Positions 1 to 7,935 of a DNA stretch of 47,921 nt are shown in pieces. The translations under genes and the position numbers were made by a program. The notes beneath the pieces are model-generated. The model had not been told where the DNA came from. It worked only from the letters and a program-made list of their open reading frames with translations, and did not search any database. The stretch lies in NCBI GenBank assembly GCA_022448955.1, contig JAKVCU010000017.1:1-47921 (forward strand), in the 5' to 3' direction. The DNA is from Saprospiraceae bacterium (GTDB lineage: Bacteria > Bacteroidota > Bacteroidia > Chitinophagales > Saprospiraceae). Within the stretch, counting starts at the first letter, position 1. Every line of letters starts with the position of its first letter.

Positions 1-30
1 TCAGTTACTTATAATTTTCGAAGGGACAAT

Positions 31-63
31 TTTATTATACAAGCAATTTTGACTAGCCGCTTA
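31..63 (+). repeat. Left copy of 33-bp inverted repeat
   Basis: These 33 bases, beginning TTTATTATAC and ending TAGCCGCTTA, recur exactly as the reverse complement at 47861-47893. Similarity stops abruptly on both sides. The copy lies just beyond the 3' end of the ABC exporter gene. A 33-base perfect match cannot be chance, so this is a dispersed repeat or the edge of a larger one. What element it belongs to is not visible. Confidence 0.9.
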
Positions 64-96
64 AAGCAGTATGTCTAAGAAATGGGCCAACATCTC

Positions 97-1866
97 TTAT
101 TCTTCATTGACTAATTGAAGGAATTGCATCTCATAAAGTTGCTTATAATGACCATTTTCTAATGTAAGTAGCTCTTCATGGGAGCCTAACTCTTGAATTT
201 CTCCTTTTTGGAGCACAAGGATGTTATTGGCGTGACGAATGGTCGAAAGACGATGTGCAATAATAATGGAAGTACGCTTCGCAATTAGTTTTTCAATAGC
301 GAACTGAATGACTGATTCCGTTTCTGGATCGATGGAAGAAGTCGCCTCATCAAGGATGAGGATTTCTGGATCAAAGACTAAGGCTCTAACAAAGGATATC
401 AGCTGTCGTTGTCCCATTGATAGCGTAGCTCCTCTTTCCATTACTTGATAATCATAGCCTCCTGGCAATCGCATAATAAAGTCGTGTGCACCAATCATTT
501 TAGCTGACTCGACGACTTGATCTTTACTGATATTCGAATCTCTTAGGGTAATATTTTCTAGTACACTTCCTGAGAATAAGAATACATCCTGCAAGACCAT
601 AGCGATTTTAGACCGGATGGCTGACAGTTCATAATCTTTAATATTTATATCATCGATTTTAATTTTTCCTTTTTGAATTTCATAAAATCGATTAAGAATG
701 TTAATAATAGTTGTTTTACCGGAACCTGTTCCTCCTACTATGGCTAGGGTCTCCCCTGCTTTTATATCGAAACTAACATCTTTGAGTACCCAGTCTCTTT
801 CAGCGTAGGCAAACCATACCCCATCAAAACTAATTTTACCGTCCATTTTTTCTGGAGCATGTGTTCCTTTATTGGGGATTTGATCTGTTCGATCAAGTAC
901 GTTAAACACCCGCTCAGCAGCTACCAGAGCCATTTGCAGGGTATTAAACTTATCCGCTAGCATACGCATAGGGCGGAATAGCATATTTAAAAATACGGGA
1001 AATGCGATGAGTGCACCTAAAGTCACGCCTTCTGCTCTCAAAGAATCCTGTGCTCCCCACCATACCATTAAGCCTAAGGAAGCAGCTGCAATAATATCTA
1101 CGACGGGAAAGAAGATCGCGTAATACAAGATAGAGTTGAGGTTGGCTTGGGTATATTCTTTATTAATCACCTTAAATTTCTGCATTTCCTCGCGCTCTGC
1201 ATTAAATATTTGTACAGTTTGCATACCGGTGATTCGCTCTTGCAAAAAGGCATTCATCTTAGAGATCTGTGTTCTTACGATTTGGTATGCTTTTTTCACA
1301 CTTTCTTTAAAGATATAAGTCGCTACAATCAAGAAGGGCATAGTAGTCAAGCAGATTAAGGTCAATTTCCAACTTGTATAGAGCATGATCGCTAGTACTG
1401 CAAAAAGGGTTAATAAATCTGCAATAATCGTAATGACGCCTTGAGAGAAGACGGTATTAATGGTTTCTATGTCATTGATTGTTCGAGTAGTGGAAGTTCC
1501 AATAGGTGTTCGATCAAAATATTTTAACTGCAGATTAGAGATATGTTTGAATACGCTTACGCGCAAATCTTTAATTACTGTTTGCCCTAACCAACTGGAT
1601 GTATAAATAAAAGTATACCGAAGAAAGACTTCCACTACTAGCACGCCACAGAATAGCATTGCGATCATGGTCAATCCAGAAATATCATTCACGAAGATAT
1701 AATCATCCACCATTACTTTCACAAGATATGGGCGCAAAACGGCCAGTGGTGCTAGTACTACTGCTAATAAAGCAGCTGTGGCAAACACTAATTTATATGG
1801 TTTGGCTAATGTTAAGACGCGTCCGAGCAGTAGAAAGTCTATTTTATTTTTATTCTGTGCAGCCAT
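97..1866 (-). CDS. MsbA/LmrA-like ABC exporter (fused permease and ATPase)
   Basis: The product is a 589-residue half-transporter of the ABC exporter type. It is expected to work as a dimer in the inner membrane, using ATP to move a lipid, drug or peptide; the substrate cannot be told. The first ~330 residues hold about six membrane segments. The ATPase domain has a Walker A motif near residue 378 (GGTGSGKTT), a signature motif LSMGQRQL near 482, Walker B ILILDEAT near 503 and the H-loop IAHR near 538. The signature reads LSMGQ rather than LSGGQ, a variant I associate with this subfamily. The start chosen (MAAQNKNK) avoids a 33-residue extension that does not look like exporter sequence and runs into radC. 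It lies 76 nt downstream of radC on the same strand, so the two may be co-transcribed. Confidence 0.9.
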   Translation of the reverse strand: MAAQNKNKIDFLLLGRVLTLAKPYKLVFATAALLAVVLAPLAVLRPYLVKVMVDDYIFVNDISGLTMIAMLFCGVLVVEVFLRYTFIYTSSWLGQTVIKDLRVSVFKHISNLQLKYFDRTPIGTSTTRTINDIETINTVFSQGVITIIADLLTLFAVLAIMLYTSWKLTLICLTTMPFLIVATYIFKESVKKAYQIVRTQISKMNAFLQERITGMQTVQIFNAEREEMQKFKVINKEYTQANLNSILYYAIFFPVVDIIAAASLGLMVWWGAQDSLRAEGVTLGALIAFPVFLNMLFRPMRMLADKFNTLQMALVAAERVFNVLDRTDQIPNKGTHAPEKMDGKISFDGVWFAYAERDWVLKDVSFDIKAGETLAIVGGTGSGKTTIINILNRFYEIQKGKIKIDDINIKDYELSAIRSKIAMVLQDVFLFSGSVLENITLRDSNISKDQVVESAKMIGAHDFIMRLPGGYDYQVMERGATLSMGQRQLISFVRALVFDPEILILDEATSSIDPETESVIQFAIEKLIAKRTSIIIAHRLSTIRHANNILVLQKGEIQELGSHEELLTLENGHYKQLYEMQFLQLVNEE

Positions 1867-1942
1867 GCGTAAATATAAATCTGATAAATGGTTACTGATA
1901 CTATTACTTGAGAACACTAATATAAATAGATAGTTGTAAGCC

Positions 1943-2629
1943 TTACAACAAACCTTCATCCGCAAAGCTGAAATATCCTATTTCTGAGATTATTAGATGA
2001 TCTAAGACCTTAATATCCAGGTTTTGGCCTGCATTTTTTAATTTTTTGGTAAGATCAATATCTGCTTGGCTTGGTCTGAGGTTACCACTGGGATGGTTGT
2101 GGCAAAGGATGATGGAAGTGGCCCTTTCTTCTAGAGCCTTTCGAAAAACGATCTTAGCATCTACGACGGTTCCAGAAACGCCCCCCGAACTGATTTTCAC
2201 TTTGCCTGTTACTCGATTGGCTCTATTCAATAGTACAATCCAGAATTCTTCATGGTGCAAATCCATTAAAATCGGAGCGATAACTTGATAGACCTCTTTA
2301 CTTCCTTTTATTTGTGGCCGATCTTTGATATTTAGGAGTTGTCTTCGTCTTCCTAATTCCATAGCAGCAATGATCGTAATTGCTTTAGCTTCACCAATAC
2401 CTTTAAATTGTTTAAGATCAGCGATAGTCTTTTTCCCTAGTGTTTGTAGGTTATTATCCATAGCGATAAGTATGCGTTGCGATAAGCTAAGGGCGCTTTC
2501 TGATCTATTGCCACTGCCAAGTAGGATAGCTAATAATTCAGCATCCGTTAAAAATTGAGGGCCGTTAAATTGCAATTTTTCGCGTGGTCGATCTTCTTCA
2601 GCCCAAGCTTTGATGCTTAGATTGGACAT
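1943..2629 (-). CDS. radC: RadC family JAB/MPN-domain protein
   Basis: RadC-type protein (about 228 residues, normal family length). An N-terminal helix-hairpin-helix (KGIGEAKAITI, residues ~79-89 counted from an upstream Met) is followed by the JAB/MPN metal-binding domain with its H-x-H-P-S-G...D motif (CHNHPSGNLRPSQAD, ~179-193). The fold resembles metal-dependent deubiquitinase-like proteases. The cellular role is unsettled: it was named for DNA repair, but that assignment has been questioned. The start at MSNLSIKAW is preferred because SIKAWAEEDRPREKL is the usual RadC N-terminus. A start three codons earlier (2638) is equally possible. Confidence 0.93.
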   Translation of the reverse strand: MSNLSIKAWAEEDRPREKLQFNGPQFLTDAELLAILLGSGNRSESALSLSQRILIAMDNNLQTLGKKTIADLKQFKGIGEAKAITIIAAMELGRRRQLLNIKDRPQIKGSKEVYQVIAPILMDLHHEEFWIVLLNRANRVTGKVKISSGGVSGTVVDAKIVFRKALEERATSIILCHNHPSGNLRPSQADIDLTKKLKNAGQNLDIKVLDHLIISEIGYFSFADEGLL

Positions 2630-2733
2630 ATATGGCATGTGTTTTAGTTTTCAATTGAAAGAGGAAATAGCTTGCTAAGAACTTGGTGCTAGCAATATGC
2701 TTATAGGTTACTTGGAAGCAATAATAAGAGAGG

Positions 2734-2773
2734 CAAGCTCCCTTTCTCCTAAAATAGTGAATTGGGGAGCTTG
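2734..2773 (-). terminator. Hairpin terminator downstream of the PUR/DUF3276 gene
   Basis: CAAGCTCCC (2734-2742) pairs perfectly with GGGAGCTTG (2765-2773), a 9-bp GC-containing stem with a 22-nt loop. It lies directly after the stop codon of the minus-strand gene that ends at 2782. The sequence after the stem is pyrimidine-rich but lacks a strong T-run, so termination efficiency is uncertain. Confidence 0.55.
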
Positions 2774-2781
2774 TTTTGAAT

Positions 2782-3048
2782 TTATTCTTTTGCTGCTTTA
2801 GCTTGATAATTTTGGACTAATCGATGGACGGCCTCTCCGAATGCTTCTATATTTTCTTGAAAGATGGCAATTCTTTCACTTTGGTAGCCCCCTTCTTCAT
2901 TTTTTTTACTCTGCGTTAAGGTAATATAATTGGTACCTTTGGAGGAAGTTCGTAGATCGAGGAAATAGTTTCGATCTTTTGCTTTTAATCTTTCTGAGTA
3001 CAATGCCTTTTTTTCCATGTTTTCATTTGTTTTATTCACTAATTTCAT
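2782..3048 (-). CDS. PUR-alpha-like nucleic-acid-binding protein (DUF3276)
   Basis: Short protein of the DUF3276/PUR family, the bacterial relatives of eukaryotic Pur-alpha, which bind single-stranded DNA/RNA through a Whirly-like fold. The recognisable core is YSERLKAKDRNYFLDLR...NYITLTQSKK...RIAIFQENIEAFGEAVHRLVQNY. It matches the family pattern (YSKRVRAGKRTYFFDV...YYLTITESKK). Three in-frame Met codons are possible: 3090, 3048 and 3018. I chose the middle one because it gives a family-like ~14-residue lead before the core. It is divergent from rnpA across a ~200-bp spacer and may regulate or bind RNA, but no target is visible. Confidence 0.8.
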   Translation of the reverse strand: MKLVNKTNENMEKKALYSERLKAKDRNYFLDLRTSSKGTNYITLTQSKKNEEGGYQSERIAIFQENIEAFGEAVHRLVQNYQAKAAKE

Positions 3049-3159
3049 ATTTGTTTTCACCTTATAGACACCAGAATGATTAAATTCCATAAAAAAGAAG
3101 GAGAAATTTTGATTTTTTTTTAAAAAAAGTGGTTTTTGTACCTATGTAAGCTAAGTGAG

Positions 3160-3251
3160 ATGGAACAGCGAGCGCGGCGCAGGGATCGAGCAGGACTAGG
3201 GGGCGATAGCACCCGACCGTAAGCCACCAAAGGTGGATCGGGAGGCCCCTA
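3160..3251 (+). repeat. GC-rich nested-hairpin element abutting rnpA
   Basis: A strikingly GC-rich block in an AT-rich spacer. It folds as nested stems: TAGGGG (3197-3202) with CCCCTA (3246-3251), CCCGA (3212-3216) with TCGGG (3238-3242), and CCACC (3224-3228) with GGTGG (3232-3236) around an AAA loop. The 5' half (AGCGAGCGCGG, GGATCGAGCAGG) looks like a composite dispersed repeat of the sort common between genes in Bacteroidota. That link is from memory and not tested. The structure ends six bases before the rnpA start codon and could hide or expose it. It could be a leader RNA structure, a small RNA or simply an inserted repeat. Confidence 0.6.
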
Positions 3252-3256
3252 AAAAA

Positions 3257-3694
3257 ATGGAGATGAAGCATAGTTTTAATAAAGAAGAACGACTAAAAAG
3301 TAAAAAAGTCATTGATTCATTGTTTCAGAAGGGACAATCCTTCGGGCAATATCCTTTGCGGGTCGTTTGGGTGGAAATGGAGGAAAGATTTAGTGAGTTT
3401 CCTGCTCAATTTGCGATGAGTGTGCCTAAAAAGAAGTTTGCAAAGGCCGTTAGCCGAAATAAGATCAGAAGGAAAGTTAGAGAGGCCTACCGTACCAATA
3501 AGTGGAAGTTTTACAAAAAATTAGAAGGCCGAGAGAAGCAGTTGGGACTTATGATCCTGTATGTAGCCAAGGAAGAATTGGGGTATACAGAAATTGAAAA
3601 AGCCATGAAAAGTATATTTCATCGCTTATCGAAAAAAATTCAGCCAAGAAAGCCGAAGCCACCAACCAACCCAAAGTCATCATCTGAGGTTTAA
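3257..3694 (+). CDS. rnpA: Ribonuclease P protein component
   Basis: Protein subunit of RNase P (145 residues), which helps the RNase P RNA bind and cleave the 5' leader of precursor tRNAs. The N-terminus HSFNKEERLKSKKVIDSLFQKG and the RNR signature SRNKIRRKVREAYR are diagnostic. The C-terminus carries a basic, proline-rich tail (QPRKPKPPTNPK). The start is taken at MEMKHSF. An in-frame GTG at 3233 lies inside the folded element and adds eight residues not expected in the family. A start at MKHSF (3263) is also possible. The usual partner rpmH is not adjacent. A secreted hypothetical gene follows after 36 nt and is probably co-transcribed. Confidence 0.93.
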   Translation: MEMKHSFNKEERLKSKKVIDSLFQKGQSFGQYPLRVVWVEMEERFSEFPAQFAMSVPKKKFAKAVSRNKIRRKVREAYRTNKWKFYKKLEGREKQLGLMILYVAKEELGYTEIEKAMKSIFHRLSKKIQPRKPKPPTNPKSSSEV

Positions 3695-3730
3695 TGTATA
3701 AGATATATTAACCTCAAATAAACCATACTA

Positions 3731-4246
3731 ATGCGTATATTTTTACTTTTCTTTTTTGTAGTCTTTGGATTCCAACAGCTTTCTGCACAAAAATTCTTAG
3801 CGATTGAAAGGTCTGGAAAGTCTAAAAACATCAAGATATTCATCGGAGAGATGATTGAATACAAGACCTATGACTCCGACGATTGGAGTATTGGGGTAAT
3901 CGAAGATTTACTAATTGATGAAGATGTTGTGGTGCTAGGTAATCGCTATATTCAGCTATCTAACATTCAAAAATTACGTTATGCTCGCTCATGGACCCGA
4001 GCATTTGGCACTTCCCTATTTTGGTTTGGAGTCAGTTGGTCAGGCTTTGCTTTGGTCGGAACAGCTACAGATGGCAATCCTGATACTCAGTATGAGTGGA
4101 GGGATGTTATCGTCACTAGTACTTCTTGGTTATTGGCTTGGGCTGTTCCAAAAATCTTCAAATATCGAACTTTTACTTTTGGAAAGAGGAAGAGACTGCG
4201 CATGTTGGATTTGACAATTGAGCCGACTAAGAAAAGTCGGGCGTAA
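3731..4246 (+). CDS. Secreted hypothetical protein downstream of rnpA
   Basis: 171-residue protein I do not recognise. It begins with a clear signal peptide (MRIFLLFFFVVFGFQQLSA, cleavage before QKF). The next ~75 residues are predicted beta-rich (IKIFIGEMIEYKTYDSDDWSIGVIEDLLIDEDVVVLG). Two hydrophobic aromatic stretches follow (FGTSLFWFGVSWSGFALVG and VTSTSWLLAWAVPKIF), then a basic C-terminus. The layout suggests an envelope protein with a soluble domain and a membrane hairpin. It sits 36 nt after rnpA on the same strand, so it probably shares that transcript. Transcription likely ends at the inverted repeat at 4253-4284. Confidence 0.75.
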   Translation: MRIFLLFFFVVFGFQQLSAQKFLAIERSGKSKNIKIFIGEMIEYKTYDSDDWSIGVIEDLLIDEDVVVLGNRYIQLSNIQKLRYARSWTRAFGTSLFWFGVSWSGFALVGTATDGNPDTQYEWRDVIVTSTSWLLAWAVPKIFKYRTFTFGKRKRLRMLDLTIEPTKKSRA

Positions 4247-4252
4247 ATATAT

Positions 4253-4284
4253 CCGTTATGCGAAGTTAAAACTTCGCATAACGG
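4253..4284. terminator. Perfect 15-bp inverted repeat, likely bidirectional terminator
   Basis: CCGTTATGCGAAGTT (4253-4267) and AACTTCGCATAACGG (4270-4284) are perfect reverse complements separated by two bases. A partial third copy (CTTCGCATAAGG) follows at 4289-4300. The hairpin starts six bases after the preceding stop codon. It has no clear T-run, so it could also be an RNA-stabilising 3' structure or a dispersed palindrome. Confidence 0.6.
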
Positions 4285-4305
4285 AAACCTTCGCATAAGG
4301 AGGTA

Positions 4306-4484
4306 AGAGCATGTTTAAATTTTCTACTGCCTGAAAACCAAAGCTTTGAGAACTATGGCGTCCGATTGGATCAGTTATTTAGCTCGCTAAACGCCTTCAC
4401 GAAGCCTTAGCCAAAACCCTACCTTTGACGGCAGGCAGGCTCAAATCGTTGATTATCAGTTTGAATAAAATTTAAACACACTCT
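4306..4484 (-). repeat. MITE-like repeat with ~18-bp terminal inverted repeats
   Basis: A ~179-bp non-coding element bounded by imperfect terminal inverted repeats: AGAGCATGTTTAAATTTT (4306-4323) against AAAATTTAAACACACTCT (4467-4484), 16 of 18 positions matching. Its inner sequence, read on the minus strand, holds the landmarks GAGCTAAATAACTGATCCAATCGGACG and CAGGCAGTAGAAAATTTAAAC in order. A diverged copy with the same landmarks occurs at 10003-10135 on the opposite strand. No clear target duplication is seen. Confidence 0.65.
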
Positions 4485-4493
4485 AAAGTCATT

Positions 4494-6929
4494 TTATTCC
4501 TTCACAAACTTAATTTCTACGCGTCTATTATTTGCGCGGCCTTTATCGGTATCATTGGTATCTACGGGCTGGCTTTCGCCAAATCCTTTGGCGGTGATTA
4601 ATGTAGCATCAACGCCATTATCTATAAAATATTTACGAACAGCTTGGGCACGGCGATCCGATAAATTCAAATTATAGCTATCTTCTCCTACATTATCTGT
4701 ATGGCCTGAAATGGATAACTTAAGATCACGACCTTTCATTGCCTCAATAATCCGATTAAGGTCTTTTTTAAAAGCGTCTTTAATTAAGTCTTTATCCGTA
4801 TCAAATAATAGTAAGTCGTCATCGAAGGTAATCGCTAGAGATTTTCCTTTTTCGATGGCACCAATATCTGCTACTTCGATATCTTGTTCAATATTAGCGG
4901 GGCTATCTTTGCTTATATCGAACTTAATTTCTTGAGGAGCAGATACAATACCTTGTTTTTTGACCGTCAGAACAGCTTCGATACCAATTGGAACAACGAT
5001 GAAATATTTTCCTGTACCCGGTTCTGTTAGATACTCCCCTACTAAATCACCTGTATTTTTATCATTGATGATTAGGGTAGCACTTTCCAATGGATCGAGT
5101 CCTTTAATTGTACCCGAGATAGTAATCACTTGTTCTGGTTGCAACTCTTCTGGCAGAGCGGCCTCATAAAGATCTTCATTTTTGCTATATGTTAGATTGG
5201 TCGCTGCAAAAATCGCTTTTTTACCATCGGTAGTAATTTTATATCCCCAATCTCTGCTCGTTGTATTGAGTTCTCTACCAATATTTTTTGGTTTGCTCCA
5301 ATTTGTCCAGGTATCATCTAGACGGGTACTCACGAATACATCTAAACCTCCTAAGCCACCTCTTCCATCAGAGCTAAAATAGAGCGTTTTCATATCTGGG
5401 TGTAGGAATGGATCTCTTTCTGCATATTTGGTATTAATGCCTTCGCCCATGTTCATAGGTTTACCCCATGTGCCATCTGCTTGTTTTTTAGAAACAAAGA
5501 TGTCGAAGTTACCTGTATTTTGATTAGAGACAAAAATGAGATGTTGTCCATCTGCAGAAATTAGACCATCTGATTGCCAAGTCGCAAAGTTAATAGCGTA
5601 CGGATAGTTTTGTAGCTCTTGCCAGCCAGTAGCTGTTTTCTGACTAAAAGCTAGTCGGCCATTGTTGAAGATGATAATATAATTACCATCCGTCGATACA
5701 CTTTGAGGCGCCTCATTGCCTGGCACGGTGCATAGGTCACCGACAACGGACGCCCTCTGCCATACCCCATCGACTAAATGAGAGACGAAGATATCTTCGT
5801 TACCTAGATTATTACCTCTATTGGTTCCACAGAAATAGATCGTTTTTCCGTCACCTGAGATGGTAGGGCTATATTCTTTACCTCTGGAGTTCACGCCTGC
5901 TCCTAGTGGTTGGATCATTATATTTTGGTCTGGAGCTTCAAGAAGAGCGATTAAATCTTGGTAGTATTCGTTCTTTTTACATTCTTTTTCAAATTCTTTG
6001 GCTATAGTCAATGCAGCTGGCCAGTCTTTAGCATCTAGTTGTGGCTGAATAAAGGCAACCAATTTTTTATGCTGCTGAATACCTTTGGCTTTTTTGATTT
6101 CCTTTTTTTTATTCTTGATATTAATTTTTTCTATTTTTTCTTTTGCGATAGAGGCGAAAACACTGCTGCGATATTGATTGATGAATAATTCGTAGTCTTT
6201 GATTTTTTTACTTTCGTGAATATTGATAAAAGCTTTACGGCCACTATCTTTCACAAAGTGGTGGCGTGGATTTGCGGAAGCAAAAGCATCAAATTGTGCC
6301 AAGCCTTTTTCTTTTGCAAAGGCTTTAAATTGCATTTTTTCCACATGCAGGTATAATGGTTTATTGGTTCGGCGCATGGCTTTACCGTAGGTTTCCAATA
6401 CTTTGGAATAGCCATCGTAGGTATCTTTTCCTTCTGCCCCTTGTACGACAAGGCTATCTCTACGTCTTTCAATATTTTTGCGCTCTGTCAGTTTCAACTT
6501 GACCTTATCTAATAGCTCATTATAGGCCATTTCGGTGTCTTTTGCCCTTGTTTGTGCAAGTGCATCTGCTTGGATGGTTTTAACCAAACGATTGATTTCG
6601 CGAGAGCTGACTTTTAGTTCTCTCAGTCGTTCGAGCGTCTTTTTTTTAGCCTCTTTGATATTTGTTTTTGCGCTCATGATATAATCATTCGCTTTAAAAA
6701 TATTGTAGGCTTTAAAATCTTTATTAGAATGCAGCAATGCCATTCCATACTCACCTGCGATGCTAGCGCGCTTATCTAATAATTGGGCGGTAAAAATATT
6801 TTTTGCCTCATCAAAGGCATTTCTTTCATAAGCAGCAACCCCTTCATTAGCCACTTCTTGGGCCATGATAGCGGAGCCGCAAAAGATAAATAAAAGAAAA
6901 AATGGCAGATATAAAATAGTGTTTGACAT
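4494..6929 (-). CDS. PorE-like TPR, PD40 beta-propeller, CRD and OmpA-domain protein
   Basis: 811-residue exported protein. After a signal peptide (cleavage near AIMA-QE) come an alpha-helical TPR-like region (~25-330) and PD40/WD40-like propeller blades (~335-595) with repeated SxDGxxIYFxSxxxG patterns. Then follow a carboxypeptidase-regulatory-like beta domain (~602-670) and an OmpA C-terminal domain (~702-811) with ISGHTDNVGEDSYNLNLSDRRA, expected to bind peptidoglycan. This domain order is that of PorE, a T9SS-associated cell-wall anchor protein known from Porphyromonas. Bacteroidota often carry several proteins with this layout, so orthology is not assured, and unlike PorE there is no clear lipobox. 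A well-spaced promoter lies upstream at 7052-7083. Confidence 0.85.
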   Translation of the reverse strand: MSNTILYLPFFLLFIFCGSAIMAQEVANEGVAAYERNAFDEAKNIFTAQLLDKRASIAGEYGMALLHSNKDFKAYNIFKANDYIMSAKTNIKEAKKKTLERLRELKVSSREINRLVKTIQADALAQTRAKDTEMAYNELLDKVKLKLTERKNIERRRDSLVVQGAEGKDTYDGYSKVLETYGKAMRRTNKPLYLHVEKMQFKAFAKEKGLAQFDAFASANPRHHFVKDSGRKAFINIHESKKIKDYELFINQYRSSVFASIAKEKIEKINIKNKKKEIKKAKGIQQHKKLVAFIQPQLDAKDWPAALTIAKEFEKECKKNEYYQDLIALLEAPDQNIMIQPLGAGVNSRGKEYSPTISGDGKTIYFCGTNRGNNLGNEDIFVSHLVDGVWQRASVVGDLCTVPGNEAPQSVSTDGNYIIIFNNGRLAFSQKTATGWQELQNYPYAINFATWQSDGLISADGQHLIFVSNQNTGNFDIFVSKKQADGTWGKPMNMGEGINTKYAERDPFLHPDMKTLYFSSDGRGGLGGLDVFVSTRLDDTWTNWSKPKNIGRELNTTSRDWGYKITTDGKKAIFAATNLTYSKNEDLYEAALPEELQPEQVITISGTIKGLDPLESATLIINDKNTGDLVGEYLTEPGTGKYFIVVPIGIEAVLTVKKQGIVSAPQEIKFDISKDSPANIEQDIEVADIGAIEKGKSLAITFDDDLLLFDTDKDLIKDAFKKDLNRIIEAMKGRDLKLSISGHTDNVGEDSYNLNLSDRRAQAVRKYFIDNGVDATLITAKGFGESQPVDTNDTDKGRANNRRVEIKFVKE

Positions 6930-7051
6930 TATTTCAACCAGGATTGTAAGTGATTAAATGGATAAAAAATAATAAGTAGTTAGGCTAAAAACAGTAAATT
7001 ACTGATAATAGAAAAGTGACGCATAAATACTAGTCGAATACCGTATTAGCC

Positions 7052-7083
7052 CAAAAATATACCTCAAGTTACAATACTACAAA
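7052..7083 (-). promoter_or_regulatory. Bacteroidota-type promoter for the PorE-like gene
   Basis: On the minus strand TTTG (7080-7083) is followed after exactly 20 nt by TATTTTTG (7052-7059). This fits the -33 TTTG / -7 TAnnTTTG consensus of Bacteroidota sigma factors. Transcription would start near 7046, giving a ~117-nt leader before the start codon at 6929. This is the best-formed promoter I see in the window. Confidence 0.65.
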
Positions 7084-7093
7084 CAATTGCCTC

Positions 7094-7642
7094 TTACTGC
7101 ACTGCCTCGAAGGTCATGTCTAATCTTCCAGCTAAATTGTAAGGTGTATTGGCACTCAAAAAGAATATCAACTCCAATTTAAAGCGATTACCTTTAATAA
7201 GATCTTTAAAGTCTACTAAAGTAGGCAGTAAATCGATAACATCGTTCGCACGGCCTTGAAGTCGATCGATATAAAAGGCTTCATCAGCATCTATACAATT
7301 TTCTTCTTCCACGTCACAGATACGGACTGAAACTTCTTCTACGAAGAAAAAGTCTAAACTCGGATCATTAGAAGTTAGACGAGCAGAAACTGGTCGAATC
7401 CCAGTGATGAGGTCTTCTTCTACTCCAGATTCATTGAGGAAGAAAGTGAAGTTAGTCTGTACTTGATTCCATTCCTTTTCGATGGGAAAAAAGCCACCGA
7501 GTCCTGCTTGAATGGTAAAGTTGTTATTAGGGTAAAAAATTTCAAATAAACCCACACGGCTATCTTTCGTACATCCTATCAATAATAAAATACTAAGCCA
7601 GCCACAAATTAATCTAGATACCATAAAAATTAAGTTAGGCAT
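7094..7642 (-). CDS. Putative lipoprotein of unknown function
   Basis: 182-residue protein I do not recognise. The N-terminus is a lipoprotein signal: hydrophobic stretch LICGWLSILLLIGC with a lipobox (L21-I22-G23-C24) followed by TKD. The mature part is acidic and probably beta-rich, with a cysteine pair in VRICDVEEENCIDADE. Its length and composition resemble small outer-membrane-associated lipoproteins of Bacteroidota. A start at the second Met (MVSRLICG) is possible. It ends 165 nt before the PorE-like gene, but that gene has its own promoter, so the two need not be one operon. Confidence 0.7.
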   Translation of the reverse strand: MPNLIFMVSRLICGWLSILLLIGCTKDSRVGLFEIFYPNNNFTIQAGLGGFFPIEKEWNQVQTNFTFFLNESGVEEDLITGIRPVSARLTSNDPSLDFFFVEEVSVRICDVEEENCIDADEAFYIDRLQGRANDVIDLLPTLVDFKDLIKGNRFKLELIFFLSANTPYNLAGRLDMTFEAVQ

Positions 7643-7935
7643 GGAGGAAGAAATAAACTAGAATAATGTCAATTTTATTTTTCACTTCATGCGGTGTCTA
7701 AAATAATAACGAAAGAATTCCACAAAAGTATTTCAGAATCCAGAAATAATAATAACTTTAAACGAGTAGGCATAAAAATTATGCCCAATAACTTATACTG
7801 TTAGGAAATTTTTCTTTTCCTCCTCACCCATTCTCCGAATACAGGGTAAAAGAGTGTGCAATACGCTAACAGTGTTTTTACAATCATTAATAAACTTAAC
7901 ATTGCAACAAGCAATGTCTATGAATGGATTAGAAC
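7643..7935. other. Divergent intergenic region (293 bp)
   Basis: Spacer between the minus-strand lipoprotein gene and the plus-strand GCS2-CBS gene. It holds a 7-bp hairpin GGCATAA/TTATGCC (7769-7785, 3-nt loop). A second 7-bp hairpin ACATTGC/GCAATGT (7899-7917) ends 18 nt before the GCS2-CBS start codon, where it could affect translation. No coding potential seen. Confidence 0.5.
7723..7730 (-). promoter_or_regulatory. Possible -7 element for the lipoprotein gene
   Basis: TACTTTTG on the minus strand fits TAnnTTTG and lies ~80 nt upstream of the start codon at 7642. No TTTG or TTG is found at the expected -33 spacing, so support is partial. Confidence 0.35.

Noticed and set aside
3233-3256. 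GTG start extending rnpA by eight residues
   Set aside because: The GTG lies inside the folded GC-rich element and the added residues (MDREAPKK) are not like the RnpA N-terminus. ATG at 3257 or 3263 fits the family.
3080-3271. 63-codon minus-strand frame across the rnpA leader
   Set aside because: It runs through the GC-rich hairpin and a poly-T stretch and overlaps the start of rnpA; composition looks like translated repeat, not protein.
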